Below are positions 1 through 6,388 of a stretch of 10,454 nucleotides of DNA, piece by piece. How positions within the stretch are numbered: the stretch's first letter is position 1; each line of letters opens with the position of its first letter. The stretch comes from CAZWUK01 sp964636685. Its GTDB lineage: Bacteria > Bacillota > Clostridia > Christensenellales > CAG-138. The notes below the pieces were generated by a model, which had not been told where the DNA came from, did no database searches, and worked only from the letters and a program-made list of their open reading frames with translations. A program made the translations under genes and the position numbers. Where the stretch lies: positions 1 to 10,454 of the forward strand of contig CAZWUK010000072.1 in the NCBI GenBank assembly GCA_964636685.1, in the 5' to 3' direction.

Positions 1-1659
1 GCGGAAAGCGGCGAGGGTGAATTTTCCGAGCAGGAGCCGCGCGCGTGGCAGATCACCGTCTATGCCCCCGACTTTCAGACGCCGAAAAAGTTTCGGGAGG
101 GGCTGTGCTATCAGAGATTTCCCGACCGGTTCTATTGCAGCGATCAAAACGCATTTTCGGCGCGTGTAAAAGAGATGGAAGCGGGCGGGCGGCAGCTTCG
201 CGTACACGATTCATGGCAGGAGGAGCCGTACTATCTGCCCTCGGAGGATACGGGCTATTACCGTCCGGACGACTACTTTGGCGGCGATCTCAACGGCATA
301 AGAGAAAAGCTTCCCTACCTTGCGTCGCTTGGCGTGAGCTGTCTGTACCTGAACCCGGTCTTTTTGGCGTTTAGCAACCACCGCTACAATACTGCCGATT
401 ATGATTCGATCGATACGCTGCTGGGTACGTCCTCAGACTTTGCCGCCCTGTGCAGCGAGGCAAAGAGCCGCGGCATCTCGGTGATGCTCGACGGGGTATT
501 TTCCCATACCGGGTCGGACAGCAAGTATTTCAATCGTAACAATTTGTTTGAAAACCCCGGCGCATATCAAGGGCCTGCTTCGCCGTATTATGAATGGTAC
601 ACCTTCCAAAAATTCCCGGACGAATATGACTGCTGGTGGGACTTTGATACGCTGCCGAACGTCTGGGAGCTGACGCCCTCCTATGTGGACTATATCGCCG
701 GCAAAAACGGCGTGCTCTCCCACTGGGCGGATCATGGCGCGTCAAGCTGGCGGCTGGACGTTGCCGACGAGCTGCCGGACGAGTTTATTCGCATTCTTCG
801 CCGCAGGATCAAGGCAAACGATCCGGACGGCGTGCTGCTGGGCGAAATTTGGGAGGACTGCTCCAACAAGTACGGCGGCGACGGGCGGCGCGGCTATGTC
901 AACGGCGACGAGCTGGACTCCGCCATGAACTACCCCTTCCGAGACGATACGATCGCGTTTTTGACCGGCGCGATCGATGCAAACGGGTATAACCGCCGCA
1001 TGCAGATGCTGCGCGAGCATTACCCAAGACCCTTTTATGAAGCGGCGCTGAACCTCCTGTCCTCGCACGATCAGGTGCGGGCGCTGTCCGCGCTTTCCGG
1101 CGCGCCGGATCGCAACGCGATTCCCCGCGAGGAGCAGGCCGAATGGCTTCCCACCGAGGCGCAAAAGGAGATCGGCAAAAGGCGCTTTGTACTGGCGACC
1201 GCCATCCAGATGTGTTTGCCGGGCGTACCGTGCGTGTACTACGGCGACGAGATCGGCATGGACGGCATGGCGGATCCCTTCAACCGAAAAACGATGGCGT
1301 GGGAGCGGGTGGACGATACGATCTTCAACCCCGTGACCGCCCTGATGAAGACCCGCAAGGAAAACGGCGCGCTCAAGCACGGTCTGTGCCGTATGGGCGC
1401 GATTACCCCCGACGTGTTTGCCGTGATCCGCTATGACGGGGAGGATGTGGCTGTGCTTGCGGTCAACCGCGGCACGACGGAGCAGCTTGTGACCGTTTCG
1501 GGCGACGCGCTTTTGGAAGGCGCGGACGGAAATATCCCCGTGCGACTGGCGGGCGTTTACCGCGAGGCGCTGACCGGGGAGCGGCGACAGATGGAGGAAC
1601 CGATGTGCCTGACGCTTCCGCCGCTGACGGCTAGATTGTGGATACGAGGAGAAAAGTAA
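1..1659 (+). CDS. GH13 alpha-glycosidase (neopullulanase/alpha-amylase-like), 5' end missing
   Basis: The reading frame is open from the first base, so the N-terminus lies outside the window; 552 residues are visible. The visible part starts with the end of an N-terminal beta domain (WQITVYAPDF) and the linker into the TIM barrel, with GLCYQRFPDRF, the usual entry motif of neopullulanase-type GH13 enzymes. All four GH13 regions are present (window residue numbers): DGVFSH (164-169), WRLDVADE with the nucleophile Asp253, GEIWE with the acid/base Glu282, and SSHD with the transition-state Asp357. YYGDEIGMDG and a C-terminal beta domain follow. The family hydrolyses alpha-1,4 (and often alpha-1,6) glucans or maltodextrins. 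No signal peptide can be judged because the start is absent. The stop overlaps the next start (TAATG), so the two genes are translationally coupled. The family is certain; substrate and GH13 subfamily are not. Confidence 0.93.
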   Translation, partial: AESGEGEFSEQEPRAWQITVYAPDFQTPKKFREGLCYQRFPDRFYCSDQNAFSARVKEMEAGGRQLRVHDSWQEEPYYLPSEDTGYYRPDDYFGGDLNGIREKLPYLASLGVSCLYLNPVFLAFSNHRYNTADYDSIDTLLGTSSDFAALCSEAKSRGISVMLDGVFSHTGSDSKYFNRNNLFENPGAYQGPASPYYEWYTFQKFPDEYDCWWDFDTLPNVWELTPSYVDYIAGKNGVLSHWADHGASSWRLDVADELPDEFIRILRRRIKANDPDGVLLGEIWEDCSNKYGGDGRRGYVNGDELDSAMNYPFRDDTIAFLTGAIDANGYNRRMQMLREHYPRPFYEAALNLLSSHDQVRALSALSGAPDRNAIPREEQAEWLPTEAQKEIGKRRFVLATAIQMCLPGVPCVYYGDEIGMDGMADPFNRKTMAWERVDDTIFNPVTALMKTRKENGALKHGLCRMGAITPDVFAVIRYDGEDVAVLAVNRGTTEQLVTVSGDALLEGADGNIPVRLAGVYREALTGERRQMEEPMCLTLPPLTARLWIRGEK

Positions 1660-2102
1660 TGTTTCAGGGACGCAGAGCGCTGGATGAATTGAACAAAACC
1701 CTGCTGATTGCCGGGCTTGTATTGCTGATTGCCTCCATGTTTTTTCCATACGGAAACGCCGCGCGATATGTATTCACCGCGCTGTACGGCTTCTGTCTGG
1801 TCTATGCGGTGTTTCGTCTGTTTTCCAAGGATTATGCCAAACGCTATCAGGAGAATCTGAAGTATCTGACCGCCGTGACGGCGGTGCGAACGTTCTTTCG
1901 GAATCTGTTCCAGCCCTCCGGCACGGACGCAAAGCCCCGCCGCGCTGCCAAAGCGCGCAAAAATCCCACGTGGAGCGAGATCAAGCAGTACAAATACTTT
2001 TCCTGTCCGCAATGCGCCCAGCGGCTTCGCGTGCCGCGCGGCAAGGGAAAGCTGCGCGTGACCTGCACCCGCTGCGGCAATGTTTTTACGACCAAGAGCT
2101 GA
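1659..2102 (+). CDS. Small membrane protein with C-terminal zinc ribbon
   Basis: This 147-aa protein has two hydrophobic segments (about residues 14-30 and 35-52), then a basic, probably cytoplasmic linker (55-110), and ends in a zinc ribbon with CPQC (Cys116, Cys119) and CTRC (Cys136, Cys139). I chose ATG 1659, not the in-frame ATG 21 nt upstream, because GAGGAG (1646-1651) sits 7 nt before it and the start overlaps the glycosidase stop by one base. The architecture predicts a membrane-anchored zinc-binding protein. The ribbon could contact nucleic acid or protein, but nothing in the sequence fixes a role. Coupling to the glycosidase suggests co-expression, not necessarily shared function. 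Similar two-helix plus zinc-ribbon proteins of unknown function are familiar from Clostridia. Confidence 0.85.
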   Translation: MFQGRRALDELNKTLLIAGLVLLIASMFFPYGNAARYVFTALYGFCLVYAVFRLFSKDYAKRYQENLKYLTAVTAVRTFFRNLFQPSGTDAKPRRAAKARKNPTWSEIKQYKYFSCPQCAQRLRVPRGKGKLRVTCTRCGNVFTTKS

Positions 2103-2162
2103 ATATGGACGATGGGCGTTCGGCGCCGCGCGGGGGAACCCGCCGCCGGGCGGCATACGAAG

Positions 2163-2199
2163 AATAGAAAAGAGCGCTGCGCGGCAAATTGCACAGCGC
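2163..2199 (-). terminator. Intrinsic terminator of the amidohydrolase gene
   Basis: On the minus strand, GCGCTGTGC (2199-2191) pairs with GCGCAGCGC (2182-2174), nine pairs including one G-U, around an 8-nt loop. It is followed by TCTTTTCTATTCT. It lies about 20 nt past the amidohydrolase stop. The plus strand downstream of the hairpin is only weakly T-rich (CTTGCCTTATTT), so it may also slow transcription coming from the zinc-ribbon gene, but the minus direction is clearly favoured. Confidence 0.75.
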
Positions 2200-2219
2200 C
2201 CTTGCCTTATTTGGCCCGG

Positions 2220-3488
2220 TTAGCGCATGCGGTTGATGACGGCGTTTGCGGCGCGATAGATGCGCTCCGGATCGTCATTCACAAAAAATGCGCCGTTTTC
2301 ATAGAGCACGCGACCGGCAACCATCGTCATCTTGACGTTTTCCTTGCTGCCGCTGTACACAACGTTTTTCAGCACGTCGTTGACCGGCTGCATATTGGGA
2401 CGGTCGAGATCGATCATGACGATGTCCGCCTGCTTGCCGGGGGCAAGGCTGTCGCAGTCGGGAAGCCCCAGACACCGCGAGCCGTTGCAGCATGCCATGC
2501 GCAGTACGTCGATGGCGTCTACCGCGTCCGCGCCGTGCAACAGCTTTTGCAAGCCCGTGACGAGAAACATCTCGCGGAACATGTCAAGGCAATTGTTGGA
2601 AGCGGGCCCGTCCGTGCCGATGGCGACGGGGATGCCGCGTTCAAGATATTCATGGATGGGCGCGATGCCGCTGGCAAGCTTGGTGTTGGAGCCGGGGCAG
2701 GTGACGGCATACAGCCCGCGCCGCTGCATGATCTCCATTTCCTGCTCTGAAACATGCACACAGTGGAATCCGCCGCCGCCGTACGCAAACATGCCGAGCG
2801 AATCGAGCAGCGCAAGGGGCCGCATCCCGTAGCGCGAAACGCAGCCCTCCACCTCGGCCTTCGTCTCTGCAATGTGGGCAAACAGCGGCTCTTTGTACTG
2901 CCGCGTCATGGCCGCAATATCCTGCATCAGGGGGAGGGAAGTGGTGTACTCCGCGTGGAAGCCCATGCGGTAGGAGATGCGCGGGTGCAGCACGTTGAAT
3001 TTTTTGTATTCGCGTTCCATTTCCGCGGCAGTACCGCCAAAGTCGTTGGCTGCGCCCATCAGCACCGTGCGAAAGCCCAGCGAGATGGACGCGTCCGCAA
3101 TGGCGTCGCGGTTATAGTACATGTCAAAATTCGTGCTCATGCCGCTCGAAAGATACTCGAGGATCGCAAGGCGCGACAATACGTTGACGTCGTCCGGCGT
3201 GAGCTGCGCTTCAAATGGGAATACCTTCTCGGTCAGCCAGGTTTGCAGCGGCAGATCGTCCGCAAACGAGCGCAGAAAGGTCATGCCCGAGTGCGTGTGC
3301 GCGTTCTTGAACGCGGGCAAAAGCAGGTTGCCATGGCAGTCGATCTCCCGATCAAAGGCGATGGGAACGTCAGGCTTGGGGCCAACGTAGGAAATGACGT
3401 CGTCGGACACGTGAATCTCGCCTTCCGTCACCTGTGAAAGCCCGTCACAAAAAGCAGCAATTTTTGCATTTTTAAATCGAATATCCAT
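2220..3488 (-). CDS. Amidohydrolase, MTA/SAH (adenosine-type) deaminase family
   Basis: The 422-aa protein has the full metal-dependent amidohydrolase set: HxH in AHTHSGM (His64, His66), FHAE (His178), HIAE (His205, Glu208), FHCVH (His242, His245) and GTDGPASNN (Asp293). N- and C-terminal beta segments form the composite sandwich typical of the TRZ/ATZ group, and the length is usual for it. In the closest known group (MtaD and relatives) the enzyme deaminates 5'-methylthioadenosine, S-adenosylhomocysteine or adenosine to the inosyl product and ammonia in the cytosol. Relatives in the same superfamily use guanine or other aminated heterocycles, so substrate is inferred. No Shine-Dalgarno precedes the ATG, and the upstream frame is closed by a stop only 7 codons back with no alternative start between. 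The promoter places +1 on the start codon. The gene is divergent from a sirtuin. Confidence 0.88.
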   Translation of the reverse strand: MDIRFKNAKIAAFCDGLSQVTEGEIHVSDDVISYVGPKPDVPIAFDREIDCHGNLLLPAFKNAHTHSGMTFLRSFADDLPLQTWLTEKVFPFEAQLTPDDVNVLSRLAILEYLSSGMSTNFDMYYNRDAIADASISLGFRTVLMGAANDFGGTAAEMEREYKKFNVLHPRISYRMGFHAEYTTSLPLMQDIAAMTRQYKEPLFAHIAETKAEVEGCVSRYGMRPLALLDSLGMFAYGGGGFHCVHVSEQEMEIMQRRGLYAVTCPGSNTKLASGIAPIHEYLERGIPVAIGTDGPASNNCLDMFREMFLVTGLQKLLHGADAVDAIDVLRMACCNGSRCLGLPDCDSLAPGKQADIVMIDLDRPNMQPVNDVLKNVVYSGSKENVKMTMVAGRVLYENGAFFVNDDPERIYRAANAVINRMR

Positions 3489-3494
3489 AGAAAA

Positions 3495-3503
3495 AGTATA
3501 CCA
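3495..3503 (-). promoter_or_regulatory. Extended -10 promoter of amidohydrolase gene, leaderless spacing
   Basis: Read on the minus strand, TGGTATACT is an extended -10 (TGnTATAAT with one mismatch), then six bases (TTTTCT), then the ATG at 3488. The usual +1, seven bases after the hexamer, falls on the A of ATG. No recognisable -35 is present, as expected for extended -10 promoters. Its TG lies in the CA at the left end of the palindrome CATAGCTATG (3502-3511) shared with the opposing promoter. Confidence 0.72.
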
Positions 3504-3509
3504 TAGCTA

Positions 3510-3518
3510 TGCTATAAT
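3510..3518 (+). promoter_or_regulatory. Extended -10 promoter of sirtuin gene, leaderless spacing
   Basis: TGCTATAAT is a perfect extended -10 (TGn plus consensus TATAAT). Six bases (AGTAGC) separate it from the ATG at 3525, so the expected +1 is the A of ATG. No good -35 is visible. Its TG is the right end of the perfect 10-bp palindrome CATAGCTATG (3502-3511), which sits between the two opposing -10 elements and could be an operator or simply the shared TG motifs. Confidence 0.75.
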
Positions 3519-3524
3519 AGTAGC

Positions 3525-4250
3525 ATGAAAAAAGATATTTTTGAATTGAAGCAGCGCGTGGAAAAAGCCCGTCGCATCGCGTTTTTGGGCGGTGCGGGGA
3601 TTTCCACCGAGAGCGGCATTCCGGACTTTCGCAGCGAGAGCGGAATCTTCAAGGCGATTGAAGCGTATGGCTTTCCGCCGGAGACGCTGCTGTCGCATTC
3701 GTTTTTCCTGCGGCATACGGATGTGTTTTACGACTATTACCGCAAATTTCTGCTCTGTCCAGACGCCGTGCCAAACGAGGGACACAAGGCGCTTGCGCGT
3801 TTGGAGCAGACCGGAAAGCTTACGGCCGTCATTACGCAAAATATCGATGGGCTGCACCAGATGGCGGGCAGCAAAAACGTGCTGGAGCTGCATGGGAGCG
3901 TCTACCGCAACCATTGCATGGACTGCCATCAGGCTTATACGCTGGAGGAAATTCTCCGGCAGGAGGGCGTCCCGCATTGCGGCTGCGGCGGAATCATCAA
4001 GCCGGACGTCGTACTCTATGAGGAGGAGCTGGATTCCGACACGTTAAGGCAGTCGATACAGCACATTTCGCGCGCGGATCTACTCATCATCGGCGGCACG
4101 TCGCTCAAGGTGTATCCGGCTGCGGGGCTTGCGGACTATTTTTCCGGCGATTCGCTTGTGGTCATCAATCTTTCCGATACCGGACGGGACACGGGCGCGG
4201 ATCTTGTGATCCATCAAAAATTCGGCGAGGTTATGCGACAGATCGTTTGA
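3525..4250 (+). CDS. Sir2-family NAD-dependent protein deacylase (CobB-like)
   Basis: The 241-aa protein is a compact bacterial sirtuin, which removes acetyl or longer acyl groups from lysine in the cytosol, consuming NAD+ and giving nicotinamide and O-acyl-ADP-ribose. Visible motifs are GAGIS (23-27) and GIPDFR (31-36) of the NAD site, TQNID (104-108), the catalytic His123 in ELHGS, a zinc site made of Cys131, Cys134, Cys152 and Cys154 (CMDC and CGC), and GTSLKVYPAA (191-200). The length is normal. No Shine-Dalgarno precedes ATG 3525. The upstream frame is closed by TAG at 3504, with no other start between, and no Met precedes the GAGIS motif, so this start is nearly forced. Divergent pairing with the adenosine-type deaminase suggests co-regulation. 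Acyl preference cannot be read from sequence. Confidence 0.93.
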   Translation: MKKDIFELKQRVEKARRIAFLGGAGISTESGIPDFRSESGIFKAIEAYGFPPETLLSHSFFLRHTDVFYDYYRKFLLCPDAVPNEGHKALARLEQTGKLTAVITQNIDGLHQMAGSKNVLELHGSVYRNHCMDCHQAYTLEEILRQEGVPHCGCGGIIKPDVVLYEEELDSDTLRQSIQHISRADLLIIGGTSLKVYPAAGLADYFSGDSLVVINLSDTGRDTGADLVIHQKFGEVMRQIV

Positions 4251-4432
4251 AAAAGGGCGTCCGCCCAAGCCAGGAACCCGGTGTACCCGCCGCTTGTTAC
4301 ACGGAGCACCAAATTCTGTTACATGCGAACAAAAGCGAGTAACAACAAGCAAATCAGAAGCCACCGCCCGGAGGCGCTTTGATTCGGGCTGTACCAACGT
4401 TTTCGACGCGTTGAGACAAGAAAGGAATCACC
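4251..4432 (+). other. Structured, repeat-bearing intergenic leader (unidentified)
   Basis: This gap holds no convincing gene. TGTTACA occurs at 4295-4301 and 4317-4323, and inverted (GTAACA) at 4339-4344, so the start points are exactly 22 nt apart. As plus-strand RNA, GGTGTACCCG (4280-4289) can pair with CGGGCTGTACC (4385-4395): ten pairs, a bulged C and two G-U pairs that become mismatches on the other strand. Inside it, GCTTGTT (4292-4298) pairs with AACAAGC (4344-4350), and an alternative GTTAC/GTAAC helix (4318-4322 with 4339-4343) competes for part of the same region. The small hairpin GGGC-gtcc-GCCC (4255-4266) with a minus-strand T5 looks like a weak minus-strand terminator. It could be a cis-regulatory leader of the next gene, a separate RNA, or a protein-binding array. 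I do not recognise a known riboswitch class. Confidence 0.4.
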
Positions 4433-6142
4433 ATGCAAAAACGCATTGCGACATTGCTGCTTGCCATTGGCATGCTGTGCGCCATCGTGCCGACTGCGAA
4501 CGCAGAGACCGCCGCGGCGGAATATGCCCAAACAGACCTCCTGCTGGTGTGCGCGCATCCCGGCGACGAATATCTCTTTCTCCCCGGAATATTGCCGATT
4601 TACGGCGGGCAAGAGGGGAGAAGGATCGTAGTGGTCTACCTGTCGGCGGAAAACGAGCAGCAAAAGCGCGAGGCGCTGACGTCGTGCGCCAAGCTTGGGG
4701 ACAGCATCACGGTCAAGTTTGCGGATTTCCCGTATATGTATGCGGATACGCGCAAGACGGCAGAAACGTACTGGAACGCCAAGCAGCTGGAACGGTATCT
4801 GACGGAGCTGTACCGCACCTATCGCCCGGCGGTCGTGGTAACGCACGATGAAAACGGGGAGTTTGGGCACGGAGCACACCGCATGGCGGCGTCGAGCGCA
4901 CTGCGCGCTGCGACGCTTGCCGCAAAGCCCAGTGCCCAAAAAACGCAGTGGCAGGTGCGGCGCGTCTATCTGCATCGGTTTTCAGAGGGGGCGGTGACGC
5001 TTTCACGCGATACAAAGCTCAACGCATACGGCGGCAAGACGGCGCTGGAGGTAGAGCAGCTTCTCTATGCCGATTACAGCGCGTCAAGCAGGACGGCGCT
5101 GTGCGTGGGGGACGAGCATCCCGATACGCAGGCCGTTTACGGACTGGCGTACAGCGCGAAGGATGCGCTCAAAAATCCATCGAGCAGCGATCTGCTGGCG
5201 GGATTGGATGAAAACGATTTAACCCGACCGGCGGGAGAGGGTGTGTCGCGCGTGATGGAAAAGCTGGCGGCGGCCAAACCGCCTGTCCCGGTCGAAGCGG
5301 ACGAGGACAGCTATTTTCGCCAGCCGGACGACCCTGCCGAGGTCGTCGTATTTGATACGGAGAACGAGCACTGGGAATATCGCACGGACACGCTTTCCAT
5401 TTTGATCGACCGGATTCATACAACGACAAATACCGGAAAACCCATCTGCTACTGCGTGGCGGATATTCGTATGCGAAAAACCGATGCGTTTCGTCCCGGA
5501 CTGCGGGATGGCGGCATGAACTTTCAGGATCCGCGCAGCATGGCGCGCGAGCAAAAGGCGGTGCTCGCCATCACCGGAGACAATCTGACCCGCGCGGAGA
5601 CGGAGCTGAAGGGTATTCTCATGCGAAACGGAACCGTATACAGCGGCAATCAAGCGCAGGATACGCTCGCAATGCTGCCAAAGGAGCTGTCTATCCGGAT
5701 ATTCCGCCGCAACACGACGACGCCGCAGGCGCTTTTGGAGCTGGGCGTGGAAAATACGTTCTCCTTCGGGCCGACGCTGGTCTATGACGGCGAATGTGAC
5801 GACGACGCTTTTCGCACAACCCTCGGCAATGTAAATCCACGCTGTGGCGTCGGCATGGTCGAGCCGGGGCACCTGATCGCCATTACCGTGGACGGACGGC
5901 AGGCAAGGCACAGCATCGGCATTTCCGTGGTGGCGTTTTCGCATCTGTTTTACAGCTACGGCTGCACAAGCGCGTATAATCTGGACGGCGGCAGCTCGAT
6001 GGCGATGGTGTTCATGGGCGAGTATCTTTCACAGCATTCCGGTGAAGGCAGCGACATTCAGCGCATGTGGGCAGACGCGCTTTTCTGGGGACAGTCCGAT
6101 CTGGTACCGGGCGTGCACGATCCGGTGCAGCTGCGCGGCTGA
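4433..6142 (+). CDS. Secreted fusion: PIG-L deacetylase domain + NAGPA phosphodiester glycosidase domain
   Basis: The 569-aa protein begins with a signal peptide (MQKR, hydrophobic 6-20, probable cleavage after ANA at 24), so it acts outside the membrane. Residues about 34-240 are PIG-L/LmbE-like: CAHPGDE (40-46), THDENGEFGHGAH (137-149). These keep the zinc ligands His42, Asp45 and His146 or His149, but Gly44 replaces the Asp that is the general base in studied relatives such as MshB. After a linker (about 255-300), residues about 303-555 match the NAGPA family: LAITGDN (378-384), IGISVV, and the hallmark NLDGGSSM (516-523). PIG-L enzymes deacetylate GlcNAc-type sugars, while NAGPA enzymes cleave sugar phosphodiesters. 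Joint action on a cell-surface or exported glycan is inferred. AAAGGA (4421-4426) is a good Shine-Dalgarno for this ATG. The 182-nt leader upstream is structured. Confidence 0.88.
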   Translation: MQKRIATLLLAIGMLCAIVPTANAETAAAEYAQTDLLLVCAHPGDEYLFLPGILPIYGGQEGRRIVVVYLSAENEQQKREALTSCAKLGDSITVKFADFPYMYADTRKTAETYWNAKQLERYLTELYRTYRPAVVVTHDENGEFGHGAHRMAASSALRAATLAAKPSAQKTQWQVRRVYLHRFSEGAVTLSRDTKLNAYGGKTALEVEQLLYADYSASSRTALCVGDEHPDTQAVYGLAYSAKDALKNPSSSDLLAGLDENDLTRPAGEGVSRVMEKLAAAKPPVPVEADEDSYFRQPDDPAEVVVFDTENEHWEYRTDTLSILIDRIHTTTNTGKPICYCVADIRMRKTDAFRPGLRDGGMNFQDPRSMAREQKAVLAITGDNLTRAETELKGILMRNGTVYSGNQAQDTLAMLPKELSIRIFRRNTTTPQALLELGVENTFSFGPTLVYDGECDDDAFRTTLGNVNPRCGVGMVEPGHLIAITVDGRQARHSIGISVVAFSHLFYSYGCTSAYNLDGGSSMAMVFMGEYLSQHSGEGSDIQRMWADALFWGQSDLVPGVHDPVQLRG

Positions 6143-6185
6143 GGCGGGAAAGGTTGCCGCTGTCAACGAAGGACAGGCAGGGAAT

Positions 6186-6222
6186 CCTGCAAAAAAACAG
6201 CTTGTTTTTTGGATTTTGCAGG
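6186..6222. repeat. A/T-rich inverted repeat after PIG-L/NAGPA gene, possible terminator
   Basis: CCTGCAAAA (6186-6194) is perfectly repeated inverted as TTTTGCAGG (6214-6222), and AAACA/TGTTT (6195-6199 with 6203-6207) extends the pairing inside. A run of six T (6205-6210) lies in the inner arm. It is 43 nt past the stop, so it may end that transcript, but the stem is A/T-rich and atypical for an intrinsic terminator. It could equally serve as an easily melted segment beside the DnaA boxes that follow. Confidence 0.4.
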
Positions 6223-6238
6223 CGCGCGATTACGCATT

Positions 6239-6360
6239 TTATGCACAGCGTGCATGTGGCGCTGTGTGGAAAACAGGGGCGGAATTATCCACATTGTCCA
6301 CCGTGTTATCCACAACACCACGCATTTTGGGGTGTGGAAATGTGTATAACCTGTGAAAAA
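6239..6360. promoter_or_regulatory. Cluster of DnaA boxes
   Basis: Four exact matches to the DnaA box TTATNCACA occur within 111 bp: TTATGCACA (6239-6247, plus), TTATCCACA (6285-6293, plus), TTATCCACA (6306-6314, plus) and TTATACACA (6349-6341, minus). One-mismatch boxes are TTTTCCACA (6273-6265, minus) and TTTTTCACA (6360-6352, minus). Weaker boxes are TTGTCCACC (6294-6302) and ATTTCCACA (6341-6333, minus). The two TTATCCACA boxes start 21 bp apart, two helical turns. A perfect inverted repeat CACAGCG/CGCTGTG (6244-6250, 6260-6266) links the first two boxes. Such density is far above chance and indicates DnaA binding. The surroundings (no dnaA or dnaN, gene directions not diverging) argue against this being the main oriC, so a titration or regulatory cluster is more likely. 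Confidence 0.75.
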
Positions 6361-6376
6361 CAAGGAAAAGGCGGCG

Positions 6377-6382
6377 TATAAT
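6377..6382 (+). promoter_or_regulatory. Consensus -10 (TATAAT) ahead of candidate RNA
   Basis: TATAAT is an exact sigma-A -10. A usual +1 would be 6389, the first bases of the closing helix of the structured element that follows. The -35 region is poor: TGAAAA sits 17 bp upstream, there is no TGn extension, and a near-consensus DnaA box (6352-6360) covers it. If real, the promoter could be weak alone and under DnaA control. Confidence 0.45.
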
Positions 6383-6388
6383 TCCTCA

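Noticed and set aside
742..1749. Long minus-strand frame opposite the GH13 gene
   Set aside because: Antisense shadow of a well-conserved glycosidase in GC-rich DNA; translation is low-complexity His/Arg-rich with no domain.
2112..2750. Plus-strand frame opposite the amidohydrolase
   Set aside because: It crosses the terminator and is the complement of a clear catalytic family; no ribosome site or domain.
4250..4266. Minus-strand terminator at the sirtuin 3' end
   Set aside because: Stem of only four to five pairs, and no minus-strand gene upstream of it; mentioned only within the leader entry.
4251..4432. Known riboswitch (cobalamin, TPP, guanidine, T-box) upstream of the PIG-L gene
   Set aside because: A few short words resemble parts of these classes, but their core motifs are not present together or in order.
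4294..4851. Plus-strand frame starting in the 4251-4432 leader
   Set aside because: It overlaps the signal-peptide gene in another frame, starts inside the structured region and has no ribosome site.
6174..6222. Second copy of the 7602-7639 element flanking spo0A
   Set aside because: Only short A/T- and G-rich words are shared and their order differs; too weak to call a duplicated repeat or mobile element.
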